The position numbers and the translations under genes are program-made. Below, piece after piece: positions 18,601-27,900 of a stretch of DNA of 64,000 nucleotides. Origin of the DNA: Ruminococcaceae bacterium UBA2854. GTDB taxonomy: Bacteria; Bacillota; Clostridia; Oscillospirales; Acutalibacteraceae. The stretch lies in NCBI GenBank assembly GCA_002350765.1, contig DEFK01000017.1, positions 62,001 through 126,000 of the forward strand. The letters run 5' to 3'. How positions within the stretch are numbered: the stretch's first letter is position 1; each line of letters begins with the position of its first letter. The notes beneath the pieces were generated by a model. That model was given only the letters and a program-made list of their open reading frames with translations, searched no databases and had not been told where the DNA came from.

Positions 18601-18626
18601 GAGGTTGCCGCAAAAGCGGCAACCTC
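18601..18626 (-). promoter_or_regulatory. Intra-operon hairpin after ptsH
   Basis: GAGGTTGCCGC and GCGGCAACCTC form a perfect 11-bp stem with an AAAA/TTTT loop, 11 bp behind the ptsH stop. No T-run follows on the minus strand, so it is more likely a stabilising or processing hairpin than a full terminator. Confidence 0.65.
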
Positions 18627-18636
18627 TTGATTTCAA

Positions 18637-18900
18637 TTATTCGCCGAATCCGTCTTCTATCATCTTAACGGCTTCGTCTAAAGCCGCCTGCTCGTCAGCG
18701 CCGTCAGCCACTACTTCGATTTCGTTGCCGCATTTAATGCATGCCGCGATAATGTTCATAAGGCTTTTAGCGTTAACGTCGGCGCCGTTGTGTTTAATAA
18801 CAACGTCACAGCCGTACTTACCCATAGCTGTCGCGAAGGTTGACGCCGGGCGCATATGGAAACCCTGTGCGTTTACAATTGTAAGTTTTTTAGATACCAT
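18637..18900 (-). CDS. ptsH: Phosphocarrier protein HPr
   Basis: An 87-residue HPr. His15 (NAQGFHMRPAS) accepts phosphate from enzyme I, and Ser46 (NAKSLMNI) is the regulatory site for HPr kinase/phosphorylase, as in Firmicutes with CcpA-type catabolite control. The length is normal. The ATG follows AAGGAG. It sits between fruA and ptsI and is the only HPr in the window, so it probably serves as the HPr of the fructose PTS and perhaps of the whole cell. Confidence 0.96.
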   Translation of the reverse strand: MVSKKLTIVNAQGFHMRPASTFATAMGKYGCDVVIKHNGADVNAKSLMNIIAACIKCGNEIEVVADGADEQAALDEAVKMIEDGFGE

Positions 18901-18928
18901 TGTTGTTTCTCCTTGTTATAATTCTTGA

Positions 18929-20863
18929 TTATGTTCTTTTCTTCATAAGAATAGCGAGCAATATCATTCCGAGCGCGGAGCCTATAAGCAGAGCTATGAA
19001 GTACATAAGAGCGTTGCCGATAGTCGGGAGCACGAAGATACCGCCGTGGGGAGCTCTTAAAGTACACTGGAAGAATGCCGAGAGAGCGCCTGCTGCCGCT
19101 GAGCCGATGATACAGCTCGGGATAACCTGGAGAGGATGTCCCGCCGCGTAGGGGATAGCGCCTTCTGTGATGAACGAAAGACCCATAATGTAGTTAACGG
19201 GACCGCTCTTTCTTTCTTCTTCGGACCATCTGTTTCTGAAGAATGTTGTCGAGAGAGCTATAGCGATAGGAGGTACCATACCGCCGATCATAACAGCAGC
19301 CATAATCATCTGGCTTGCCTTGTCGTTAGGTGAGTTAGCGAGTAAGCCCGCCGCTGTAACATAAGCCGCCTTGTTGAACGGGCCGCCCATATCTATCGCC
19401 ATCATACCTGCGAGCAGAGCGCAGAGAGGAACGATTAAAGCAGGGTTCTTGGACATTGCTGTAACGCCGTCGGTCATAGCCTTGTTGATGATACCCATAA
19501 CAGGGTTAATAGCGCACATCATTACGCCGACGATACCTAAGCCCGCGAGCGGGAAGATAAGTACGGGTTTAATACCCTCGAGAGCGTTCGGAAGCTTTTC
19601 ACAGCCCTTCATAACCATCTTCATAAGCCAGCCTGCTACGAAGCCCGCGAGTAACGCGCCTAAGAAACCTGAGGGAACGCCGTTAGCGCCGCTCGGGTCA
19701 GCGAATGTTGAACCTGCCGCGGCGAGTGAGCCGCCTACAAAGCCGACTAAAAGTCCGGGACGGTCTGCGATTGACATCGCGATAAAGCCCGCGAGTATCG
19801 GAAGCATAAAGTTGAACGCCATACCGCCGATAGATTTAAACCAAGCCGCTACAGGAGTTGCCGAACCGAAGTTGCCGTCCTGCGGAGCGCCCATAGCCGC
19901 GTCGATTAAGAACGCGATAGCGATAAAGATACCGCCTGCTACAACGAACGGAAGCATATGTGATACGCCGTTCATAAGGTGCTTGTAAAGCTTTCTTCCG
20001 AAGCTTTCGTTATCGGAAGCGGAAGAAGCCTCTGCCTTCTTATCGGAGTGGAAAATAGGAGCCTCTCCGTTTACAATCTTATTGATAAGTTCCTCGGGTT
20101 TATGGATACCGTCGGCAACCTTTGTTGAATATACGGGTTTTCCGTCGAAACGAGCTGTGTCAACGCTCTTGTCGGCGGCGATAATAATACCGTCGCAGTT
20201 AGCGATTTCCTCGGCGGTAAGAACATTCTTAGCTCCGCCAGAGCCGTTTGTCTCAACCTTGATTGTGATACCCATATCCTTGCCCGCTTTGTCTAAAGCC
20301 TCGGCAGCCATATAGGTATGAGCGATACCTGTCGGACAGGCTGTAACAGCGAGTACGCGATATCCGCCTTTAGCCTGTGCCGCGGGAGCGGCAGCTTCCT
20401 CGGGGAATTTCTCGGTTTCCTTAGCGTCGATAATCTGTAAGAATTCGTCCGCTGACTTAGCCGCCTTGAGCTTCGATGTAAACTCGGGGTCCATCAGCAT
20501 CTGCATCATACGGGCGAGAACCTCAAGATGTACGTCGCCGTCGAGTGTAGCCGCTATCATAAAGATTAACTGGCAGTCCTCGCCGTCGGGAGCGTCATAG
20601 TTAACGCCCGCGGGAACTGTAATCGCCGTAAGAGCGGGAGCTTTTACAGCTTCACTTTTGGCGTGAGGGATAGCAACGCCCATACCGATAGCGGTAGTGC
20701 CCATTTCTTCTCTTTTGAGAATCCCCTCTTTATACGCCGCGGCGTCCTTTAGGTTACCGCATTTCTCGTGCAGAGCAACGAGCTGGTCGATGGCGTCTTT
20801 CTTATCTTTTGCCGATACAGAAAGAGAGATGCCTTGCTTTTTAAGCAAATCAGTAATACGCAT
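18929..20863 (-). CDS. fruA: PTS fructose transporter EIIABC
   Basis: A 644-residue fused fructose permease in the order A-B-C: EIIA (residues 1 to about 145, phospho-His67 in VAIPHAKSEA), EIIB (about 168-265, phospho-Cys176 in TACPTGIAHTYMAAE) and EIIC (about 295-640, eight or more membrane helices with the GGPFNKAAY block). It imports fructose as fructose-1-phosphate, which FruK then uses. The Ala/Pro-rich linker between A and B is normal. The ATG follows AAAAGGAGG, 19 bp after fruK. Confidence 0.96.
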   Translation of the reverse strand: MRITDLLKKQGISLSVSAKDKKDAIDQLVALHEKCGNLKDAAAYKEGILKREEMGTTAIGMGVAIPHAKSEAVKAPALTAITVPAGVNYDAPDGEDCQLIFMIAATLDGDVHLEVLARMMQMLMDPEFTSKLKAAKSADEFLQIIDAKETEKFPEEAAAPAAQAKGGYRVLAVTACPTGIAHTYMAAEALDKAGKDMGITIKVETNGSGGAKNVLTAEEIANCDGIIIAADKSVDTARFDGKPVYSTKVADGIHKPEELINKIVNGEAPIFHSDKKAEASSASDNESFGRKLYKHLMNGVSHMLPFVVAGGIFIAIAFLIDAAMGAPQDGNFGSATPVAAWFKSIGGMAFNFMLPILAGFIAMSIADRPGLLVGFVGGSLAAAGSTFADPSGANGVPSGFLGALLAGFVAGWLMKMVMKGCEKLPNALEGIKPVLIFPLAGLGIVGVMMCAINPVMGIINKAMTDGVTAMSKNPALIVPLCALLAGMMAIDMGGPFNKAAYVTAAGLLANSPNDKASQMIMAAVMIGGMVPPIAIALSTTFFRNRWSEEERKSGPVNYIMGLSFITEGAIPYAAGHPLQVIPSCIIGSAAAGALSAFFQCTLRAPHGGIFVLPTIGNALMYFIALLIGSALGMILLAILMKKRT

Positions 20864-20882
20864 AAAATCCTCCTTTTAGATT

Positions 20883-21785
20883 TTAAAGTTTGTTTAAGAT
20901 ATCATTTATCTTTTCTTTTGTGGCAAGCCCTGGTAAGAATGCTGTCGCATTACCGCAGGCGCTGCCCAGTTTCAGAGCGTAATGGTAGCTTTTTTCTTTT
21001 TCATAGCCCGCGACAAATCCCGCTACCATAGAATCGCCTGAGCCTACTGTATTGATAACCTTTTCTTTAACTACGCCCATTTTATGCTTGTTTCCGAACT
21101 CGTCTATGAGCATAGCGCCGTCGCCTCCTAAGGAAATAAGAACGTTTTGCGCGCCCATCTCCATTAGCTTTTTGGCGTATTTTTCGGTATCTTCCTCGGT
21201 TTCGACAGGAACGTCGAAGATTTCGGAAATTTCCTGGCGGTTGGGCTTAATAAGGAAAGGCTTGTATTTAAGGGAATTTACGAGGAGCTTTTTAGTAGCG
21301 TCCACGACGATTCGTATATCCTTGTCCTTTAACCTCTCGAGCATTCTCTCGTACACATCGTCGGGGAGAGTGTTCGGAACGCTTCCCGCGAGGATGAGAG
21401 TATCTCCGTTATGGATATGGTCAAGCTTTTCAAAAAGGCTGTTGAGCTCATCATCGTTTATGTGAGGGCCCTGACCGTTGATTTCCGTTTCCTCGCCTGC
21501 TTTAATCTTAATGTTTATCCTCGAAATTCCTTCGCGAAGTCGTATAAAGTCGGTGGTGATCCTGTTGTTACGGATACCGTTCTCAATCGCTTCGCCCGTA
21601 AATCCCGCGGTAAAGCCTAACGCCGTACTGTCGATATCGAGCTCGGCAAGTACACACGATACGTTTATACCCTTTCCGCCGAAATAGTATTCCTCGCTGT
21701 CGGTACGATTAGTAATACCTGCTGTAAGGTTACTTAAGCGTACAACGTAATCAATGGAAGGGTTTAAAGTTACGGTGTATATCAT
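20883..21785 (-). CDS. fruK: 1-phosphofructokinase
   Basis: A 300-residue PfkB-family kinase making fructose-1,6-bisphosphate from the fructose-1-phosphate delivered by FruA. PfkB signatures are GGKGINVSCVLAELD near the N-terminus and VGSGDSMVAGF with the catalytic Asp near the C-terminus. Its start overlaps the fruR stop by 4 bp (ATGA), so translation is coupled. Tagatose-6-phosphate kinase is an alternative by sequence alone, but the operon context decides for FruK. Confidence 0.95.
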   Translation of the reverse strand: MIYTVTLNPSIDYVVRLSNLTAGITNRTDSEEYYFGGKGINVSCVLAELDIDSTALGFTAGFTGEAIENGIRNNRITTDFIRLREGISRINIKIKAGEETEINGQGPHINDDELNSLFEKLDHIHNGDTLILAGSVPNTLPDDVYERMLERLKDKDIRIVVDATKKLLVNSLKYKPFLIKPNRQEISEIFDVPVETEEDTEKYAKKLMEMGAQNVLISLGGDGAMLIDEFGNKHKMGVVKEKVINTVGSGDSMVAGFVAGYEKEKSYHYALKLGSACGNATAFLPGLATKEKINDILNKL

Positions 21786-22531
21786 TTAGATACCTCCTTT
21801 ATTATAGTTTCTTTACTGAATCTATTATCAGGTAAGATGTCCGTTATCACGCAGCATTTATTTAGCTCGGAAAATGTTACGGGAAAGACTCTCCTGAATT
21901 TTGAGTTGTCGGCTAAGACAAAAGAGGTATGGCTCTTTGCTATAGCCGTTTGTTTAATCAGCGCCTCCTCAATATCGGGAGTGCTGAATCCCGCCGATAA
22001 ATCGATGCCGTTAGCGCCTAAAAACGCTTTTGAGAAGTTGAAGTTTTTTAAGCTCGATATACCCTCGGCGCCTATAATCGCTTCGGTGGTGTGCTTAATT
22101 TTTCCGCCGATAATATATGTGTTAAAGCCCTTGTGAATAAGTTTTCTTCCGTGGGTGATTCCGTTTGTTACATATGTAGCTCTGGCATTTGTGATAAAGT
22201 CCACAAGCCGCGAGGTGGTTGTACCCGCGTCAATATAAACGAAGTCGGAATCGCTTATAAGAGAGGAAGCGTATTTCGCGATAAGGGTTTTTTCCTCGTG
22301 CATAAGGTTCTCGCGGACGCTTACTTTATCCTCGAAAAAGCCTTCGTTTTCCCTTACCGACGCCGCTCCTCCGAAGAACTTCTTTATCTTGCCTAATCGG
22401 TCGAGCTCGGTTAAATCGCGCCTTATTGTCGATTCCGATGTATCGAGCTCCTTGGAAAGCTCGGCAACGGTAACGGTATTTCTTTCATTAATAATATCCA
22501 GAATGAGTTTATATCGCTCTTGGTTGAGCAT
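21782..22531 (-). CDS. fruR: DeoR-family repressor of the fructose operon
   Basis: A 249-residue DeoR regulator: winged helix-turn-helix (VTVAELSKELDTSESTIRRD, about residues 18-38) and a sugar-phosphate sensing domain (YIDAGTTTSRL). As first gene of the unit it most likely represses the operon until fructose-1-phosphate appears. The ATG follows AGAGGTGA and the promoter just upstream is near consensus. Confidence 0.93.
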   Translation of the reverse strand: MLNQERYKLILDIINERNTVTVAELSKELDTSESTIRRDLTELDRLGKIKKFFGGAASVRENEGFFEDKVSVRENLMHEEKTLIAKYASSLISDSDFVYIDAGTTTSRLVDFITNARATYVTNGITHGRKLIHKGFNTYIIGGKIKHTTEAIIGAEGISSLKNFNFSKAFLGANGIDLSAGFSTPDIEEALIKQTAIAKSHTSFVLADNSKFRRVFPVTFSELNKCCVITDILPDNRFSKETIIKEVSK

Positions 22532-22552
22532 ATTTAGTCACCTCTTGACTAT

Positions 22553-22580
22553 ATTATACCACCGAAAGTCGCAAAGTCAA
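22553..22580 (-). promoter_or_regulatory. fruR: Promoter of the fruR-fruK-fruA-ptsH-ptsI operon
   Basis: TTGACT and TATAAT are 16 bp apart on the minus strand. TTGACT also recurs as an inverted copy downstream of the -10 (22546-22551), giving a dyad around the promoter that could be part of the FruR operator. Confidence 0.8.
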
Positions 22581-22638
22581 TACAAAACTACAAAAAATAA
22601 TCAACATTTTGCGGATTTTTTGCCAAATTTATAGGCGG

Positions 22639-22678
22639 TTTTGGCGAATTTGATTATTTTCAACCAAATTCGCCAAAA
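22639..22678. promoter_or_regulatory. Large inverted repeat in the fruR / flavodiiron intergenic region
   Basis: TTTTGGCGAATTTG and CAAATTCGCCAAAA are perfect 14-bp arms 12 bp apart, between two divergent promoters. In this place a regulator binding site is more likely than a terminator. FruR is the obvious candidate, since GCCAAA and GCAAA motifs recur nearby. Confidence 0.6.
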
Positions 22679-22738
22679 TAAAATGATTATCTTCACTTGT
22701 CATTTTAAAAAATGTTGTTAAATTATACAAAAATACTG

Positions 22739-22768
22739 TTGTAAAATCCCGCACCTTTATGCTATACT
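22739..22768 (+). promoter_or_regulatory. Promoter of the flavodiiron protein gene
   Basis: TTGTAA and TATACT are 18 bp apart, 29 bp before the ATG. Confidence 0.65.
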
Positions 22769-22797
22769 ATAACTAATAACCCAAAAGGAGGCGTTTT

Positions 22798-24588
22798 ATG
22801 TTTATTTCAAATGACATCAAGTACGTAGGAGTTAATGACCATAAGATTGATTTGTTCGAGGGACAGTATATTGTTCCGAACGGAATGGCGTACAATTCCT
22901 ATGTAATTCTCGATAAGAAGGTTGCCGTTATGGATACGGTTGACCGCAATTTCAAGAACGAGTGGCTCGATAATTTAGAGGAGGCTCTTGACGGAAGAAA
23001 GCCCGACTACCTCGTAGTTCAGCATATGGAGCCCGACCACAGCGCTAATATCAATAACTTTATGACTAATTATCCCGACGCTGTTATCGTGTCCAGCCAG
23101 AAAGCGTTTAATATGATGCAGAATTTCTTCGGTACACAGTTCGAGGACAGACGCGTGGTTGTAAAAGAGGGAGATACCCTCGAGCTCGGCGAGCATACTC
23201 TTAATTTCGTAGGCGCGCCGATGGTGCACTGGCCCGAGGTTATCGTTACCTACGACAGCAAGGATAAGGTTCTCTTCTCAGCCGACGGCTTCGGTAAATT
23301 CGGAGCGCTCGACGTTGACGAGGATTGGGCTTGCGAGGCAAGACGTTACTATATTGGTATAGTAGGTAAGTACGGCGCCCAGGTTCAGGCTCTCTTAAAG
23401 AAAGCCGCGACTCTTGATATTCAGACAATCTGTCCGCTCCACGGCCCGATTCTCTCCGAGAACTTAGGCTACTATCTCGACCTTTATAATACCTGGTCGA
23501 GCTACGGCGTTGAGACCGACGGAATTATGATCGCCTATACCTCCGTTTACGGACATACAAAGAAGGTCGTTGAAATTCTCGCCGAGAAGCTGAGAGTTAA
23601 GGGCTGTCCGAAGGTTGTAGTAAACGACCTCGCGCGTGAGGATATGGCTGAGTGCGTAGAGGACGCGTTCCGCTACGGAAGAATCGTTCTCGCGACAACT
23701 ACATATAACGCGGAGATCTTCCCGTTTATGCGCGAATTTATAAACCACCTTACCGAGCGTAATTTCCAGAACAAGACTATCGGTCTTATCGAAAACGGCT
23801 CGTGGGCACCTCTTGCGGCTAAGACGATGAAGAAGATGCTCGAGGGATGTAAGAATATCGAGTACACCGATACTACGGTTAAGATTCTCTCTGCGCTTAA
23901 TGACGAGAGCTCCGAGCAGCTCGAGAAAATGGCTGACGAGCTCTGTAAGGATTACCTCGCTCAGCATGACGAAACAGCCGACAAGAACGATATGACCGCG
24001 CTGTTTAATATCGGCTACGGACTTTATGTAGTAACTTCCAACGACGGTAAAAAGGATAACGGACTTATCGTTAATACAGTTACCCAGGTAACGAACGCTC
24101 CGAACCGTATCGCCGTTTGCATTAATAAGCAGAACTATTCCCACCACGTTATAAAGGAAACGGGTAAGATGAACGTAAACTGCCTGTCGGTAGACGCTCC
24201 GTTCAGCGTGTTCGAGAGATTCGGCTTCCAGAGCGGTAGAAATACCGATAAGTTCGAGGGCTTCGATACGCTTAAATCTGATAACGGCCTCGTATTCCTG
24301 CCGAAGTATATCAACTCGTTTATGTCCTTAAAGGTTGAGGATTATATCGACCTCGATACCCACGGTATGTTTATTTGCAGCGTAACCGAGGCTCGAGTAA
24401 CCTCCGATAAGGAAACGATGACCTATACTTATTATCAGAACAACGTTAAGCCTAAGCCCGAGACCGACGGTAAGAAAGGCTGGGTATGTAAGGTTTGCGG
24501 ATATGTTTACGAGGGCGACGAGCTTCCCGATGATTTCATCTGTCCGCTTTGTAAACACGGCGTAGCCGATTTTGAACCGATTGAATAA
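22798..24588 (+). CDS. Multidomain flavodiiron protein (O2/NO reductase) with flavin-reductase and rubredoxin domains
   Basis: A 596-residue flavodiiron protein. The metallo-beta-lactamase-like domain has the diiron motif HMEPDH (His76, Glu78, Asp80). Then follow flavodoxin (about 250-390, IAYTSVYGHTKKV), a flavin-reductase-like domain (about 400-545, GLYVVTSNDGKKDNGLIVNT) and a C-terminal rubredoxin with two CxxC pairs (CKVCGY and CPLCKH). It reduces oxygen or nitric oxide to harmless products in anaerobes, and the fused domains can bring electrons without separate partners. The ATG follows AAAAGGAGG. Single-gene unit. Confidence 0.94.
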   Translation: MFISNDIKYVGVNDHKIDLFEGQYIVPNGMAYNSYVILDKKVAVMDTVDRNFKNEWLDNLEEALDGRKPDYLVVQHMEPDHSANINNFMTNYPDAVIVSSQKAFNMMQNFFGTQFEDRRVVVKEGDTLELGEHTLNFVGAPMVHWPEVIVTYDSKDKVLFSADGFGKFGALDVDEDWACEARRYYIGIVGKYGAQVQALLKKAATLDIQTICPLHGPILSENLGYYLDLYNTWSSYGVETDGIMIAYTSVYGHTKKVVEILAEKLRVKGCPKVVVNDLAREDMAECVEDAFRYGRIVLATTTYNAEIFPFMREFINHLTERNFQNKTIGLIENGSWAPLAAKTMKKMLEGCKNIEYTDTTVKILSALNDESSEQLEKMADELCKDYLAQHDETADKNDMTALFNIGYGLYVVTSNDGKKDNGLIVNTVTQVTNAPNRIAVCINKQNYSHHVIKETGKMNVNCLSVDAPFSVFERFGFQSGRNTDKFEGFDTLKSDNGLVFLPKYINSFMSLKVEDYIDLDTHGMFICSVTEARVTSDKETMTYTYYQNNVKPKPETDGKKGWVCKVCGYVYEGDELPDDFICPLCKHGVADFEPIE

Positions 24589-24602
24589 TTGAATAAAGCT
24601 TT

Positions 24603-24632
24603 AAGCCGTTCTCATCGAGAACGGCTTTTTTG
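24603..24632 (+). terminator. Terminator of the flavodiiron protein gene
   Basis: An 11-bp stem AAGCCGTTCTC / GAGAACGGCTT is followed by five T. Confidence 0.93.
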
Positions 24633-24649
24633 TATATTTATTAATACAG

Positions 24650-24834
24650 TTTTTTATTATTATTTTATTATTATATTATTATATTATTATAATTATTATA
24701 TATATTATTATATGTAGCCAATTTGTCTAGCCCCCCTAGACATTTTGTCCGTTTTTTAGGAATAAAATTCATTCATAAAAAGGAATATTATTCACTGATT
24801 AACGAATAAATATTCATTAGTTAAAATGTAACAT
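24650..24834 (+). promoter_or_regulatory. Upstream regulatory region of the amylase gene
   Basis: No ORF. The region holds an ATT-rich microsatellite (24650-24715), a palindrome TGTCTAG-ccccc-CTAGACA (about 24725-24744) and two similar direct repeats, TTCACTGATTAA (24791-24802) and TTCATTAGTTAA (24813-24824), 22 bp apart centre to centre, or two helical turns. They end 16 bp before the -35, a usual place for an activator. Confidence 0.5.
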
Positions 24835-24839
24835 TTTTA

Positions 24840-24868
24840 TTGCATATTATGGAAAACTGTTGTATAAT
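24840..24868 (+). promoter_or_regulatory. Promoter of the amylase gene
   Basis: TTGCAT and TATAAT are 17 bp apart. The 5' leader of about 45 nt carries a small hairpin TGCGT / ACGCA and the site GGAGGA before the ATG at 24918. Confidence 0.75.
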
Positions 24869-24917
24869 TGTTATATATTGGGTGCGTAAGACGCACAAAA
24901 ACATAGGAGGAATAGAA

Positions 24918-27900
24918 ATGAAAAGAACAAAACACTTATTGTCAATCATTCTTTGTTTCGCGCTGATATTAAGCTGCTTCGCGGGAATGTCCCTTAGCAC
25001 AGCTTTCGCGGCGGGAAATACAAAGTACAGTTCCGAGGAAGTTATTCTCCATTGTTGGAACTGGCCCGTAAGCGTAATCAGAGATAAGCTGAACGATATC
25101 AAAGAAGCGGGCTATACAGCGATCCAGACTTCCCCGATTAACGGTATTGTCGGAAGCGGAAGCTCTACAGCCGATAACACCGTAAGCAACTGGTACCAGT
25201 TCTACCAGCCGAAGAACTATACTATCGGTAACAAGATTTGTACGCAGGCGGAATTTACTTCTCTCTGTAACGAAGCTCACGAGCTCGGAATGAAGGTTAT
25301 AGTTGACGTAGTTCTCAACCATACCACCGACCAGACAGGTCAGATTTCGGGTATTACAAAGGATTACCACGGCAACTCGGAATTGTCTAACTGGGACGAC
25401 CGTTACCAGCAGACTCAGTACAATCTAACGGGAATGCCCGACCTTAATACAAACAATACAACCTTACAGTCACAGGCTAACGCGTTACTTAAAAGTATAA
25501 TCAGCGCGGGCGCCGACGGTTTCCGTTTTGACGCGGCTAAGCATATCGAGCTTCCCTCGGGCTACGAGATAAGCGGATGTCCGACCTCTAACTACTGGCC
25601 GACAGTTTTAAACGGAGTTAACGATAACTTCAGCTATGGCGAGGTTCTCGCGGGTCAGAACTGTCCCCTTACAGGCTACTCCAACTTTATGAATGTTACA
25701 GGCTCAGCCTACAGCGATACAGTCCGTAACAATATCCAGAGCAACGTGCTTAATGCTGACGATCTTAGAGATTATAAAGCAGGTCTCGGCGGCAACAACC
25801 TCGTATGCTGGGTAGAATCTCACGATAGTTATAAGGGCGGAAACTACGCGATGCCTAAGTACCAGGTTACACGCGCGTGGGCGGCTCTTACTGCTCAGGG
25901 ACTTAACACTCTCTATCTTGCCCGTCCTTACGGAAGCACAACCTCAAACTGGCAGGGCTCCAACAACACCTACGACGGCGGTAACGGAGATTACTTCGAC
26001 GCTGAAGTAGTAGGCGCCAACAAGTTCCACAACATCTGCAAGGGTACAGGCGTATCCAATATTTACAACTATAACGGCAATAACCAGCTTCTCGTTATCG
26101 AGCGCGGAAGCAAGGGCGTTTGCTTTATCAACACAGGCAACAGCACAGTAAGCGTTAACGTAAGCACAAGTATGGCGAGCAATACCTATAAGGACCTCGC
26201 TCACGAGTCAAGCTTTACCGTTAGCGGCGGCAAGCTCACAGGCTCCGTACCTCCCGGAGTATATCCCGTAGCTAACGCGTCTGCTTCAACAAACAATACC
26301 TCCGCGACAAACGCTCCCGCAGGCAAATACACAGTTAAGTTTACAAATAACCAGAACTGGAGCAACGTATATCTCTACGCCTGGGGTACAGACGGTTCTA
26401 ACGCCGCTTGGCCTGGAGTTAAGCTAACTGACGCTTCTACAAACGATCTTAATGAACAGCAGTTTACAGCTTCTATAGACGATAAATACACAAGTATTAT
26501 TTTCAGCAACGGAAGCGGAACGCAGACTGTAGATATTTCCAACACAACGAGAGACGGCTCGATAACAGGCTACTATCCGAGCTCTTATACGAACGGAAAG
26601 TGGAATGTCGGCACATGGTCGGTTCAGGGCGCTTCAACAGCGGCTCCCACGGTTGCTCCGACAACAGCCGCACCTACTACAACCGCCGCTCCCACAACCG
26701 CGGAGCCTACCGAAGCTCCTACGACAGCGGCTCCCACAACCGCAGCTCCCACCACTCAGGAACCCACCGAAGCGCCGACAACCGCGCCTCCTACAACCGT
26801 TCCTCCTACAACCGTTCCTCCCACAACAGTTAAACCCACGGAAGCTCCGACAACCGCCGCTCCCACAACCGCGGAGCCTACCGAAGCTCCTACAACAGCG
26901 GCTCCCACAGTTGTTACCAATAACACGGTTAAATTCACAAACAACAAGGGTTGGTCTAAGGTTTATCTCTACGCCTGGAACGACGACGGTCCTAACGCTC
27001 AGTGGCCCGGAGTTGAGCTTACCGATAAAGGCACTAACGGCCTCGGCGAAGAGCAGTACACAGCTACATTCGATACTAAGTATAAGAAGATTATCTTCAA
27101 TAACGGTTCGGAACAGACCGTAGATATCACATACGATAATACCGTAACAGGCTACTATCCGACGCAGAAAAACGGCGACGGTAAATGGGAAGTAGGTACC
27201 TGGAAGGACGAAGTTGTTACAACAGCAGCTCCGACAACAGCCGCTCCCACAGAAGTAGAGCCGACAACAATCGAACCCGTAAAGACCGAGTATACAGTTA
27301 CTCTTAACACAAACGGCGTTGCGGCGTTTAGCGGCGGAAATATCTATTGCAGCGTATTTAACGGCGCTATAGATACACCTGACGGAAACGAAGAAAGCTT
27401 TATAATGACCGAAACAGGTACACCGAATGTTTATACCGCTACCTTTAAGACAGCGTGCAAAAAATTCGTATTCACTTGTTACGCGTCAGGCTCAGGCACT
27501 ACGGTTGACTTATTCCTTTCAAGCACAGGCTCAAATACATATTCGATTATGAATACGACTACTAACGACGCCGCGGGCTTTACAAGATATAATGTCGAAG
27601 CGGGAATCGTTCCCCTGCCGACAGAGCCCGATACCACAGAAAACATAGAGCCGACAACAGCTCAGCCTACTGAAACTCAGCCCCCGACAATAGATCCCTA
27701 CTGCTATTTTGACAAGAACGGAAAGCTTATAGATCTTGACGAGGACGTTACGAGAGAGGCTGACGATACCGCGCTTACAGGTATAGGAGATTCGTTTAAG
27801 AACCTCCAGATCCTCGGCGTTCAGAAGAAGGACGATTCCTCTAAAAAGAGCGTAAGATTCGTAACAGTTGTAAACAGAGAAGTATTAAACGACGCGGCTG

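Noticed and set aside
18601..18626. True terminator between ptsH and ptsI
   Set aside because: No T-run on the transcribed side; kept as a hairpin instead.
23464..24147. 227-codon minus-strand ORF inside the flavodiiron gene
   Set aside because: Antisense shadow with no ribosome binding site.
24650..24715. ATT-rich repeat as a possible origin or CRISPR-like array
   Set aside because: No constant repeat and spacer pattern and no DnaA boxes; it is a simple microsatellite before the amylase promoter.
26605..27123. Long ORFs in other frames of the amylase linker
   Set aside because: They come from the repetitive Thr/Pro linker codons and follow no independent signals.
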